A DNA stretch of 64,000 nucleotides. Origin: Lachnospiraceae bacterium (GTDB lineage Bacteria > Bacillota > Clostridia > Lachnospirales > Lachnospiraceae). The stretch covers positions 1 to 64,000 of the forward strand of contig VSND01000007.1 in the NCBI GenBank assembly GCA_009774145.1. The letters are read 5' to 3'. The first letter of the stretch is position 1. Each line of letters opens with the position of its first letter. Positions 34,377 through 42,789 of this stretch are shown here, in pieces. The notes beneath the pieces are model-generated. The model was given only the letters and a program-made list of their open reading frames with translations. It was not told where the DNA came from and did no database searches. The position numbers and the translations under genes are program-made.

Positions 34377-36287
34377 ATGGCATTTCAGTATTTGACAAAT
34401 ATACCGTTGGAACAGGCAAAAAAAGAATATACAGACCTGCTGATCAAAAACGGAATGAGAGAAGTATCGGAACGAATCAGCGTGCAGGAAGCCTGCGAAA
34501 GGACGACGGCCCGTGCTGTCTATGCGCAGATCTGCGCGCCGCATTATCATGCCAGCGCCATGGACGGGATCGCCGTAAGGGCGTCTTTTACCTTCGGCGC
34601 TGCTGAGACGACGCCGGTTACACTGGCTCCGGAACAGTACGTGGTGGTGGATACCGGAGATCCGGTTCCTGAAAACTGCGATGCAGTGATCATGATCGAA
34701 GATGTGGTGAAGGAAGCGGACGGTTCCGTCCGTCTCCATGATGCAGCAGCTCCCTGGCAGCATATCCGCCAGATCGGAGAAGATATCTGTGCCGGCGAGA
34801 TGATTCTGCCGGCGTATACCAAAGTCTCGCCTTCCGCCATCGGCGCTCTGCTGGCGGGAGGGGTCATGGAGATCGATGTGATCCGAAAACCGGTAGTCGG
34901 GATCATTCCTACAGGCGACGAGATCATCCCGCCGACTTCCGATCCGGCGCCCGGCGATATCATAGAGTTCAACTCTTCCATATTTTCTGCCATGCTCCGT
35001 CAATGGGGGGCTGTGCCGGTGACTTTTCCCATTGTGCCGGACCGGCTGGATGAAATCCGGTCTGCAGTGTCTGCAGCGCTGGCAGTATGCGACATCGTCC
35101 TTTTGAATGCAGGTTCCTCTGCCGGACGGGAGGATTATTCTGCTCAGGTAATCCAGGAACTTGGAGGTGTACTCTACCACGGGATCGCCATGAAACCGGG
35201 AAAGCCGGCCATTCTGGGATACCAGGGGCCCAAAGCCATTCTGGGCGTTCCAGGCTATCCGGTCTCGGGAATCATCGTGATCGAACAGCTTCTGAAGCCG
35301 ATTATTGCGTACATGAACCATCAGCCGGCCCGTCAGGAGGAGACCGTTCAGGCACAGCTTTCCCGCCCGGTGGTCTCGGGTCTGAAATATCAGGAGTTTG
35401 TCCGGGTGCGTATGGGGTATGTGGACGGGCGTCTGATTGCGACGCCTCTGAACAGAGGCAGCGGCGTGGTGTCTTCTTTTATGAAGGCAGATGGAATCCT
35501 CACCATCCCCCAGGGGCTGGAGGGTTATGAGGCCGGAAGCGAGGTTACGGTCCGTCTTTTGCGTCCGCATGAGGAGCTGAAGAATACACTGGTAGCCATA
35601 GGCAGTCATGATCCGCTTCTGGATGAGGTCGCAGATCTGCTCCATCGGAAAAATACATCGTATTATATGGCTTCTGCACATACCGGCTCCATGGGCGGGA
35701 TCCTGGCTGTCCGCCGCAGGGAGACACATGTGGCAGGCATCCATCTGCTGAATGAAAAGGACGGAACCTATAACGAGTCCTTTGTACGCAAATATTTTCC
35801 GGGCGGAGGCGTCCGCCTTGTGGAGTGTGTCGGCAGAACACAGGGACTTATGGTGGCAAAGGGCAATCCGAAGGGGATTACGGGAATGGAATCGCTTACC
35901 GCGTCCAAAATACGTTATGTAAACCGGCAGAAGGGATCCGGGACGCGGATTCTGATGGATTATCTGTGTGCGAAACACGGCCTGGACAGTTCTTCCATCT
36001 ACGGTTATGAGAGGGAAGAATTTACCCATACATCCGTTGCGGCTCAGATCGCGTCCGGTTCCGCAGACGCGGGGATGGGGATCAGTCCGGCGGCAAAGAT
36101 GTACGATCTTACATTTATCCCGATCGGTACAGAGCAGTATGACCTTCTGATTCCGGACAGCGCATGGGATACGCCGCTGGTACAGGAGATGCTGGAGATC
36201 TTAAGAGGAGAGGAATTTGCCCGGAAGCTGGAGATGCTGGGCGGTTATACGCTGAAGAATCCCGGTAGAGTCAGATGCCGTTTTTAA
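34377..36287 (+). CDS. MoeA fused to a PBP-like domain
   Basis: A 636-residue fusion. Residues 1-~400 are a MoeA domain (SAMDGIAV, PTGDEIIPP, LNAGSSAGREDY, MKPGKPAIL, GVPGYPVSG). Residues ~415-625 are a PBP_like domain clearly related to that of the regulator two genes upstream: both have KGNPKGI, a G(S/T)G(S/T)RIL motif and a Y-x-L-x-I ending. Such MoeA-LysR-substrate-like fusions are known in anaerobes, but the ligand is unclear. GGAGTGAAG precedes the ATG at 34377. It probably handles tungstate recognition or insertion. Confidence 0.88.
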   Translation: MAFQYLTNIPLEQAKKEYTDLLIKNGMREVSERISVQEACERTTARAVYAQICAPHYHASAMDGIAVRASFTFGAAETTPVTLAPEQYVVVDTGDPVPENCDAVIMIEDVVKEADGSVRLHDAAAPWQHIRQIGEDICAGEMILPAYTKVSPSAIGALLAGGVMEIDVIRKPVVGIIPTGDEIIPPTSDPAPGDIIEFNSSIFSAMLRQWGAVPVTFPIVPDRLDEIRSAVSAALAVCDIVLLNAGSSAGREDYSAQVIQELGGVLYHGIAMKPGKPAILGYQGPKAILGVPGYPVSGIIVIEQLLKPIIAYMNHQPARQEETVQAQLSRPVVSGLKYQEFVRVRMGYVDGRLIATPLNRGSGVVSSFMKADGILTIPQGLEGYEAGSEVTVRLLRPHEELKNTLVAIGSHDPLLDEVADLLHRKNTSYYMASAHTGSMGGILAVRRRETHVAGIHLLNEKDGTYNESFVRKYFPGGGVRLVECVGRTQGLMVAKGNPKGITGMESLTASKIRYVNRQKGSGTRILMDYLCAKHGLDSSSIYGYEREEFTHTSVAAQIASGSADAGMGISPAAKMYDLTFIPIGTEQYDLLIPDSAWDTPLVQEMLEILRGEEFARKLEMLGGYTLKNPGRVRCRF

Positions 36288-36300
36288 GGAGGCATTCTTT

Positions 36301-37755
36301 ATGAAAAAGGACCTTCCGATTCCTCTGTTTGACACGGCGGTCATCGGCGGCGGGCTTCTGGGCTGCTTCTGCGCCCTGAATCTTTCCCGGCGTTCGGTTT
36401 CCACGCTGCTTCTGGAAAAACGGGAGGATGTATGCACAGGGATTTCCAGAGCCAATACGGCTGTCATCTACCCCGGGTATGATAATCATCCGGGGTCCTT
36501 AAAAACCAGTCTGACTTTAAAGGCCAACCGGGAACTGGAGGAGTTCTGCAGGAAACGGGAGGTGGCGTTTTTGCGCTGTGGTTCTCTTCTGGTGAGCTGC
36601 GGGCCGAAAGGGGACAGGACCGTGGAGAAAAAATACCGGCAGGGAATGGAGAACGGCGTGCCGGGGCTTCGCCTTTTGCCCAGACAGGAACTGCTTTGTC
36701 TGGAACCGGGGCTGACGCCTCAGGTTACTCTGGGGCTTTACGCCCCTTCTACCGCCACCGTTCATCCGTGGGAGCTGGGAATCGCTGCCTGGGAAGCGGC
36801 AGGGGAGCTGGGCTGCGAAACACGATTCTGTTCAGAGGTAACCGCCATTCGAAGAGAAGAAGGATATTTCTGCCTGGAGATCAACCAGAACCGTCTGGTC
36901 CGAAGCCGTACGATTGTCAACTGTGCCGGGATTCTGGCGGATCGGGTACAGGGGCTTTACAGGGAGCCGCAGATACGGATCCGCCCGGAACTGGCGGAGT
37001 ATCTTTTGCTGGAACCAAAGGTCAGACATGCGCCCGGGCATATCATCTTCAGCGAGACAGAGGAAGAAGGGAAGGGAATCACGCTGGTTCCCACGGTAAA
37101 TGGAAAGCTGCTGGCAGGCGCCGTCAGCCGCCCGGCGAATGCAGAATCGCCTCTGGCTACGTCTTTTGCAGGCTGTGAGAAGCTGTACAGGGAGAGCGAA
37201 CGGCTCTTTCCTGGACTTTCCGGCAGTACGCGGGTCCGGAGTTTTGCCGGGCTCCGCCCGAATCCGTACAGGACGGACAGCCCCCGGATGCGTCTGTGTG
37301 GTCTGGAGCCGCTGGTTACAGAGACAGAGAACGGTATGATCAGTCTGATCGGGATCAAGACCCCTGGGCTTACCTGTGCCGATGAGCTGGGAAAACTCAT
37401 CAGCTGCAGGATTCTTGAATTTCTGGATCGGGGGAATGCAGAACCAAAGGAGCTTCCTCCCCGCCGGAGATACCGGAAATATCTGGACGGACCAGAATAC
37501 CGGAGAATCCTGTGCCGGTGCGAACAGGTCACCGAAGGGGAGATCCGGGACGCCATTCAAAGGGGAGCTGTCACCCTGGATGGCGTGAAGAGGCGGACCG
37601 GGAGCGGTATGGGGCTCTGTCAGGGCAGTTACTGTTCGGCAAAGATCGCAGCGCTTCTGGCAGAACATCTGTCCGTACCATGCGGACAGATCACAAAAGA
37701 CGGAGGAAATTCCTGTTATCTTGCGCATGGACCGGGAGGAACGGAAGATGATTAA
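36301..37755 (+). CDS. GlpA-like FAD oxidoreductase with BFD [2Fe-2S] domain
   Basis: A 484-residue DAO-type flavoprotein: the FAD Rossmann motif GGGLLGCFCALNL near residue 17, and the catalytic-domain segment GLRPNPYRTDSPRM near 320. A C-terminal BFD-like [2Fe-2S] domain carries CRCEQVTEGEI near 404 and GLCQGSYC near 437. The architecture equals that of the GlpA glycerol-3-phosphate dehydrogenase group. It overlaps the next flavoprotein by 8 bp, but the usual third DUF1667/GlpC gene is missing. Its place between moeA-PBP and mogA hints at an electron-transfer role for AOR, which is inference. Confidence 0.8.
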   Translation: MKKDLPIPLFDTAVIGGGLLGCFCALNLSRRSVSTLLLEKREDVCTGISRANTAVIYPGYDNHPGSLKTSLTLKANRELEEFCRKREVAFLRCGSLLVSCGPKGDRTVEKKYRQGMENGVPGLRLLPRQELLCLEPGLTPQVTLGLYAPSTATVHPWELGIAAWEAAGELGCETRFCSEVTAIRREEGYFCLEINQNRLVRSRTIVNCAGILADRVQGLYREPQIRIRPELAEYLLLEPKVRHAPGHIIFSETEEEGKGITLVPTVNGKLLAGAVSRPANAESPLATSFAGCEKLYRESERLFPGLSGSTRVRSFAGLRPNPYRTDSPRMRLCGLEPLVTETENGMISLIGIKTPGLTCADELGKLISCRILEFLDRGNAEPKELPPRRRYRKYLDGPEYRRILCRCEQVTEGEIRDAIQRGAVTLDGVKRRTGSGMGLCQGSYCSAKIAALLAEHLSVPCGQITKDGGNSCYLAHGPGGTEDD

Positions 37756-38713
37756 CAGCCCCATTCTGATCGTGGGCGGCGGGGCGGCAGGGATGGCAGC
37801 CGCTCTGTCCGCCAGAAAAAGACTTTCTGAGCTTTTGCCCGGAGGGGAAGCCGGGAACTGCATCACTGTGCTGGAACGGGAGTCTGAGCCGGGCGGCGTA
37901 CTGCGGCAATGCGTTCATCATGGCTTTGGCCTTACCCGTTTTTCCTCGGATCTGACCGGCATGGAATATATGCAGAGGTTTGCCGGGCCGTTTGCAGCGT
38001 CCGGTATTTCTTTTCTGCCGGATACATCTGCTCTGGAAGCGTATCCGGATAAGACTCTGCTGGCAGTCGGGCCAAAGACCGGACGCTGCCGGATCCATTT
38101 TGAACATCTGATTCTTGCCAGCGGCTGCTACGAGCGTTCCTTTCAGTCTCTGACGGCTGCCGGAACAAGGCCTTCCGGTATCTACACTGCGGGAGAGGCA
38201 CAGTACCTGATCAACCGATGCCATGCCGGCATCGGAGAAGAAGCAGTGATTCTGGGCAGCGGCGATATGGGACAGATCCTTGCCCGCAGGATGATTCTGG
38301 AGGGAAAAAAAGTGCTTGCCGTGATTGAGAAAAATTCCGTCTGCGGCGGACTTTTGAAAAACCGCAGGGACTGTCTGGAAAAATACAGGATTCCGGTGAT
38401 CCTGTCGTCCACCATCGCCTCGGTGCACGGGGAGGGAAGGCTTGCCGGAGTGACTGTCCGGAATATCCGGACAAAAGAAGAGAAGTATATTTCCTGTGAT
38501 ACGCTGATCAGCGCAGTGGGGCTGATTCCGGAGCGGAGGATCCTGAAGGGACTTGGGCAGGATGGCAGGCTCCCGGACTGGATCAGTCTGTGCGGAAACT
38601 GTCATCATGTCCATAAGATTGTGGACAGCGTGACCTTGCAGGCGGAGGAGACGGGAAAAGCGGCTGCGGAAAAACTTGCTTTTTCTGTACTTTCCGGATT
38701 GAGTAAAGCATGA
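37748..38713 (+). CDS. GlpB-like NAD(P)/FAD-dependent oxidoreductase
   Basis: A 321-residue pyridine-nucleotide-disulphide-type flavoprotein. FAD motif GGGAAGMAAAL near residue 9, second Rossmann motif ILGSGDMGQILARR near 168, and the closing GNCHHVHKIVDSV near 290. The N-terminal CHHGFG region resembles the family that pairs with the GlpA-like protein. The ATG at 37748 (GGGAGG upstream) lies inside the 3' end of the previous gene, implying a stoichiometric complex. Confidence 0.8.
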   Translation: MINSPILIVGGGAAGMAAALSARKRLSELLPGGEAGNCITVLERESEPGGVLRQCVHHGFGLTRFSSDLTGMEYMQRFAGPFAASGISFLPDTSALEAYPDKTLLAVGPKTGRCRIHFEHLILASGCYERSFQSLTAAGTRPSGIYTAGEAQYLINRCHAGIGEEAVILGSGDMGQILARRMILEGKKVLAVIEKNSVCGGLLKNRRDCLEKYRIPVILSSTIASVHGEGRLAGVTVRNIRTKEEKYISCDTLISAVGLIPERRILKGLGQDGRLPDWISLCGNCHHVHKIVDSVTLQAEETGKAAAEKLAFSVLSGLSKA

Positions 38714-38744
38714 CCTGCAGTCTGCGTCAGTCTGAAAAAAATAT

Positions 38745-38773
38745 TTGACAGAATAACAGCCGCTTTATATGAT
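38745..38773 (+). promoter_or_regulatory. mogA promoter
   Basis: TTGACA (38745-38750), 17 bp, TATGAT (38768-38773). The transcript would start near 38780 and have an ~88-nt leader that looks structured. Confidence 0.75.
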
Positions 38774-38777
38774 AATG

Positions 38778-38866
38778 AAAAGGAGCAGCCCCGGGTTACA
38801 GGGGAACTGGCCGCGCATCGGATAAAGACCGGTGGCGGCAGTGCGATTTACATGACGGAGGTGTAA
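38778..38866 (+). promoter_or_regulatory. Candidate Moco/Tuco riboswitch
   Basis: The mogA leader contains CCCC...GGGG pairing (38789-38814) and a nested stem: GCCGC (38810-38814) with GCGGC (38834-38838), around TCGG-ATAAAGA-CCGG. The segments TGGCCGCG and TAAAGA occur in the same order as in the E. coli moaA Moco leader (TGGCCGTG...TAAAGA), and the gene is a cofactor gene. I judge it a compact Moco-type or tungsten-cofactor variant; no covariance search was possible. Confidence 0.42.
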
Positions 38867-38867
38867 G

Positions 38868-39356
38868 ATGAGAGCAGCGATTATTACATCCAGTGATTCT
38901 GGATATGCAGGGGAGCGGGAGGATTTAAGCGGTCCGGTGATCAGGGAGCTTCTGGAGGAAAACGGATACGAGGTTGTACACAGCATCCTGCTTCCGGATG
39001 ACCGGAAGATGCTTGCGAAGGAGATGGCGCGCATTGCGGATGAAGGGGTGGCGGAACTTCTTCTGACCACCGGAGGGACCGGGTTTTCGCCCAGAGACTG
39101 TATGCCGGAAGCCACGGCGGATATTGTAGAGCGGCCGGCGCCGGGAATTCCGGAGGCAATCCGTGCCTACAGCATGACGATCACTCCAAGAGCCATGCTG
39201 AGCCGGGCGGCAGCAGGCATCCGGAAATCGACGCTGATCATCAATCTTCCGGGGAGTCCGAAGGCAGTCCGGGAGAGTCTGGAATACATCCTGCCGGCGC
39301 TGGGACACGGGCTGGAGATTCTGACAGGTACAGCTTCAGACTGTGCCGGAAAATAA
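38868..39356 (+). CDS. mogA: Molybdopterin adenylyltransferase MogA/MoaB
   Basis: A 162-residue protein that adenylates molybdopterin before metal insertion. Signature LLTTGGTGFSPRDCMPEAT near residue 65-83, then RAMLSRAAAGIRKSTLIINLPGSPK near 110-135. Typical length. GGAGGTG precedes the ATG. Confidence 0.93.
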   Translation: MRAAIITSSDSGYAGEREDLSGPVIRELLEENGYEVVHSILLPDDRKMLAKEMARIADEGVAELLLTTGGTGFSPRDCMPEATADIVERPAPGIPEAIRAYSMTITPRAMLSRAAAGIRKSTLIINLPGSPKAVRESLEYILPALGHGLEILTGTASDCAGK

Positions 39357-39397
39357 AATGCAGTTTATTTGCAGACAACAAGATGAAGGAGACAGTT

Positions 39398-39922
39398 ATG
39401 CAGAATATTTTAGTGGTTGTGGACATGCAGAATGATTTTATTGACGGAGCGCTGGGGACGAAAGAAGCAGTGGCCATCGTGCCGAAGGTAAAAGAGAAGA
39501 TCGAAAATTTTCAGGGACGGGTTCTGTTTACCAGAGACACCCATGGGAAAAACTATATGGACACGCAGGAGGGGCGTAAGCTTCCGGTACCCCACTGCAT
39601 CAGGGATACAGACGGATGGCAGATCAGTCCGGAACTGGCGCCGTTTTGTCAGGAAGCGCCCATTGACAAGGTGACGTTCGGCTCTTCCGGGCTTGGCGCG
39701 GTTTTGCAGGAAGCAGACAGAAAAGATACGGTGGAGCGTATTACGTTTATCGGGCTGTGCACGGATATCTGCGTGATCTCCAATGCCCTTCTTGCCAAAG
39801 CCTTTCTTCCGGAAGCGGAGATTGTGGTGGATGCGTCCTGCTGTGCAGGCGTGACCCCGGAAAGTCATAAAAATGCGCTGGAAGCCATGAAAGTGTGCCA
39901 GATTCAGGTGGAAAACGAATAG
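39398..39922 (+). CDS. pncA: Isochorismatase-family hydrolase, probable nicotinamidase
   Basis: A 174-residue cysteine hydrolase. Catalytic Asp in VVDMQNDFIDG (residue 9), a metal/substrate region RDTHGKNY near 48, and the nucleophile Cys in FIGLCTDICVISNALL near 125. The Cys context and length agree with nicotinamidases that deamidate nicotinamide for NAD salvage. The ATG at 39398 follows AAGGAG. Confidence 0.8.
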   Translation: MQNILVVVDMQNDFIDGALGTKEAVAIVPKVKEKIENFQGRVLFTRDTHGKNYMDTQEGRKLPVPHCIRDTDGWQISPELAPFCQEAPIDKVTFGSSGLGAVLQEADRKDTVERITFIGLCTDICVISNALLAKAFLPEAEIVVDASCCAGVTPESHKNALEAMKVCQIQVENE

Positions 39923-39950
39923 AGAGTTTCAGAGGAAGAGGAGAGGACAG

Positions 39951-40808
39951 ATGAATCAAAAAGGAAAAGTGATCTTTGTGGATGTGGACGGGACTCTGGT
40001 GGATTATAACAATGATCTGCCGGAGTCTGCAGTAAAGGCAATCCGGGCGGCAAGGGCGAACGGTCACCGGGTCTATATGTGTACGGGCAGGAGCAAAGCG
40101 GAGGTATACCCGGAGCTGTGGGAGATCGGGCTGGACGGCATGCTGGGCGGAAACGGAAGCTATGTGGAGGACCACGGGCATGTGGTCATGCATCAGCTGA
40201 TCACTCTGGAACAGTGCCGCCGGATTGTGGACTGGCTGCACAGCCGGAAGCTGGAATTCTATCTGGAGAGCAATAACGGACTGTTTGCCAGCGAACATTT
40301 TAAAGAGACGTGTGTGCCCACGCTCAAAGAGTACAGCAGAAGGAAGGGCGTGGAGGAGACAGACGAAGAGATATCTTCCGGTACGTTCCTTACCAGTATG
40401 ATCAGCGGTGCAGAACTCTACCGGGACGATCTGAACAAGGTAAGCTATCTGCTGAACAGTTATCAGGACTTTCTGGATACCAGGGAACAGTTTCCGGATA
40501 TGGCGAACGGGACCTGGGGCGGAGTCGGAGAGACCGCATTATTCGGGGATCTGGGAGTGAAGGGAATTACGAAGGCAAATGCGATCGAGCGCCTGCTGAA
40601 ATACCTTGGGGCAGACGCGGAAGACACGATTGCTGTTGGAGATGCGAAGATCGACATACCGATGCTGGAATACTGCAGGATCGGTATTGCCATGGGAAAC
40701 GGCGGTCCGGAGATCCGGGAAATGGCGGACTATGTCACAGACAGCGTGGAAAACGACGGATTATACCATGCGTTTGTGAAGTTCGGACTGATGGAACCGC
40801 AGTCGTAA
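39951..40808 (+). CDS. Cof-type HAD phosphatase
   Basis: A 285-residue HAD-superfamily hydrolase with a C2B cap. Motif I DVDGTLV near residue 11, motif II TGRSK near 44, motif III Lys in GITKANAIERL near 205, motif IV GDAKIDIPML near 228. Substrates are probably sugar phosphates or nucleotides, undefined. GAGGAGAGG precedes the ATG, 28 bp after the nicotinamidase stop, so they may be cotranscribed. Confidence 0.85.
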   Translation: MNQKGKVIFVDVDGTLVDYNNDLPESAVKAIRAARANGHRVYMCTGRSKAEVYPELWEIGLDGMLGGNGSYVEDHGHVVMHQLITLEQCRRIVDWLHSRKLEFYLESNNGLFASEHFKETCVPTLKEYSRRKGVEETDEEISSGTFLTSMISGAELYRDDLNKVSYLLNSYQDFLDTREQFPDMANGTWGGVGETALFGDLGVKGITKANAIERLLKYLGADAEDTIAVGDAKIDIPMLEYCRIGIAMGNGGPEIREMADYVTDSVENDGLYHAFVKFGLMEPQS

Positions 40809-40830
40809 AGCTTTTCTGAATACATGATCA

Positions 40831-40930
40831 AAGGGACTGCTGTGAAATGCATTCTGGACTGTTCCGGCCGCCGTATGAAATGCGGCCGCCGGGCATACAG
40901 ACAGGATCACATGTTGCAACAGTCCCTTCT
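40831..40930. terminator. Large composite stem-loop between convergent genes
   Basis: Outer arms AAGGGACTG (40831-40839) and CAGTCCCTT (40920-40928) enclose a GC-rich hairpin, GGCCGC (40866-40871) with GCGGCC (40882-40887). The T-rich end suggests termination for the HAD gene; the size (~100 nt) would also allow a small structured RNA. Confidence 0.55.
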
Positions 40931-40956
40931 TAAAATATCCGGGAGTTATAAAGAGG

Positions 40957-41511
40957 TCATCTGCGTGCGGGCAGCGCCACACGGATGATTCTCTGAAATG
41001 CTTCAATAAATACGTAGATGATTACGATATTTACAAAGAAATTCAGCGTACATTTGATCAGTCTGCTGGTCAGCAGTACCTGAAGCGGAGTTCCGTACAT
41101 CAGATACAGCCAGAGAGAGGTAAGCGTAATACTGATCAGATACTCTACAAATGCACAGCCCGCTGCGCGCAGTTTGGTTACTCTGGCTTTATAAAGAAGG
41201 AGACCGCACAGAGCTCCTACCAGCGCATAGCTTAAGGAAAAGCCTGGAAAATAGGCGAATCCTCTCACAAGGCAGTTCAGCATGTCCCCAAGAAATCCAA
41301 CCGCAAATCCCATGACCGGGCCGCCGGCCATACCGGCTGCGATAAACGCGAGGAAGCCGATCCGGATCTCCAGCGTGGGAGAGAGTACGATGTTGCAGAA
41401 GGACAGTACCACATAAAGCGCGATCAGCAGGCCGCACATGCAGAGGTTCGGAACCTTCCGAAGGTTGTAAAGCTGGCTCCGGAGATCCAGAGCTTCTTTT
41501 GAAATCTGCAT
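40957..41511 (-). CDS. folT: Folate ECF transporter S component
   Basis: A 184-residue membrane protein with about six helices. The FolT-type pattern LEIRIGFLAFIAAGMAGGP, then GDMLNCLVRG and FPGFSLSYALVGALCG, forms the folate pocket. It needs the common ECF energising module. GGAGGTG stands before the ATG at 41511. A tetrahydrofolate riboswitch in its leader independently supports the folate assignment. Confidence 0.88.
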   Translation of the reverse strand: MQISKEALDLRSQLYNLRKVPNLCMCGLLIALYVVLSFCNIVLSPTLEIRIGFLAFIAAGMAGGPVMGFAVGFLGDMLNCLVRGFAYFPGFSLSYALVGALCGLLLYKARVTKLRAAGCAFVEYLISITLTSLWLYLMYGTPLQVLLTSRLIKCTLNFFVNIVIIYVFIEAFQRIIRVALPARR

Positions 41512-41648
41512 AAAAAATACACCTCCATAGATGAAATGCAGGGTGGGAGGAAATTCCTTCCATGGTGAGGATCAATCCTCCGCTGAAATGATAAGTGACA
41601 AAACATAAATAATATCTTTCAGGCACCACATCTGAGATGTACTCATAT

Positions 41649-41743
41649 GTAGCAACGGGTGCGAATCAAACATCGTAAACCTCAAGGGCTTTTCGTTCCG
41701 TGACAACTCCCCATCCACGGACACTTAACGCGTAAGATTCTAC
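41649..41743 (-). promoter_or_regulatory. Tetrahydrofolate (THF) riboswitch
   Basis: Read on the minus strand, the leader contains GTAGAATC at the 5' end and GATTCGCACCCGTTGCTAC at the 3' end, closing P1. It also has the highly conserved TACGCGTTAAGTG, GGGGAGTTGTCACGGAACG and GTTTACGATG segments of class I THF aptamers. It precedes folT, the classic target. Ligand binding should lower folT expression. Confidence 0.88.
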
Positions 41744-41766
41744 TTCGCTATTATTTACTTGCCTCT

Positions 41767-41794
41767 ATTATAGCATCTGTTTGAAAATATGCAA
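41767..41794 (-). promoter_or_regulatory. folT promoter
   Basis: On the minus strand TTGCAT (41789-41794) and TATAAT (41767-41772) are 16 bp apart, placing the start of RNA about 15-20 nt before the THF aptamer. Confidence 0.75.
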
Positions 41795-41961
41795 GATACT
41801 ATCGGTTTTTTTGGTGAAAATTTACGGAAAAAGAAATGTATCGGAAAAGGATTGCGGGAAATATACGGAGCCGTTATAATGAGAACAGATTTCTTCGCAG
41901 GCCGGGACTGCAGGCGATGGTGACAGAAAGATAAAGTGTAAAATGCAAAGGGAGAATCAAG

Positions 41962-42789
41962 ATGATACAGGATATTGCACCAAAAAAGTATGACAATCAT
42001 TACACAGAACAGCTTCCTGAGCCGGAAGACTGGCTTCTGGTCTATCAAAACGGAGACGCACTGTGCCGCTTTGAAGAGGAACGGATCTGCTTTCCGAAGG
42101 TGAGGGAGATTGATCAGGAAAAGAAGGAGATGACCTATCTGTTTTCCATCAGCAAGGAGCGGTTCTTTCTTTTGAAAAGCGGGCTGGAGAGAACGCCGGA
42201 GGGTTATACATGGGAGAAACCCCCGGTATTTCGGAATGCAAAACCGCAGTACCGCGGATTTGCAGGGATTACCGGCCAGCAGCTTGACGGCTGGTACCGG
42301 GCCAACCGGTTCTGCGGAGGCTGCGGGGCGCCCATGGTACCGGACCACGTGGAACGGATGGTGCGTTGCGAGAAATGCGGCAATCTGGTGTATCCGAAGA
42401 TCTGTCCGGGGGTGATTGTGGCGGTGACGGATAAAAACCGCCTGCTTCTGACCAAATATGCCAACCGTCCGGGCGTGGTGAACTATGCGCTTGTGGCGGG
42501 ATTTACCGAGGTGGGTGAGACACTGGAAGAGACCGTACAGAGAGAGGTGATGGAGGAGGTTGGCCTGAAGGTAAAAAATATCCGTTACTATAAGAGCCAG
42601 CCCTGGTCCTTCTCCTCTACGCTGCTCTGCGGCTTTGTCTGTGAAGTGGACGGCAGTACAGAGATTACGCTGGACCGGACGGAGCTTGCCGTGGCAGAAT
42701 GGTTTGAACGGGAGGATATTCCTCTGGAGGACGACGGGGTCAGCCTGACCAGAGAAATGATCGACCAGTTCAGGAGGGGGAAGATTTAG
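41962..42789 (+). CDS. nudC: NAD+ diphosphatase NudC
   Basis: A 275-residue Nudix enzyme hydrolysing NADH/NAD+ and possibly removing NAD caps from RNA. A zinc ribbon (CGGCGAPM and CEKCGN) lies near residues 114-137, the Nudix box GFTEVGETLEETV/REVMEEVGL near 178-200, and the family-defining SQPWSFSSTLL just after. It overlaps the 3' end of the convergent WYL gene by 20 bp. Confidence 0.93.
   Translation: MIQDIAPKKYDNHYTEQLPEPEDWLLVYQNGDALCRFEEERICFPKVREIDQEKKEMTYLFSISKERFFLLKSGLERTPEGYTWEKPPVFRNAKPQYRGFAGITGQQLDGWYRANRFCGGCGAPMVPDHVERMVRCEKCGNLVYPKICPGVIVAVTDKNRLLLTKYANRPGVVNYALVAGFTEVGETLEETVQREVMEEVGLKVKNIRYYKSQPWSFSSTLLCGFVCEVDGSTEITLDRTELAVAEWFEREDIPLEDDGVSLTREMIDQFRRGKI

Noticed and set aside
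34371..36029. 552-codon minus-strand frame opposite the moeA-PBP gene
   Set aside because: Plus strand encodes an unmistakable MoeA fusion; the antisense product is His/Arg-rich with no recognisable domain.
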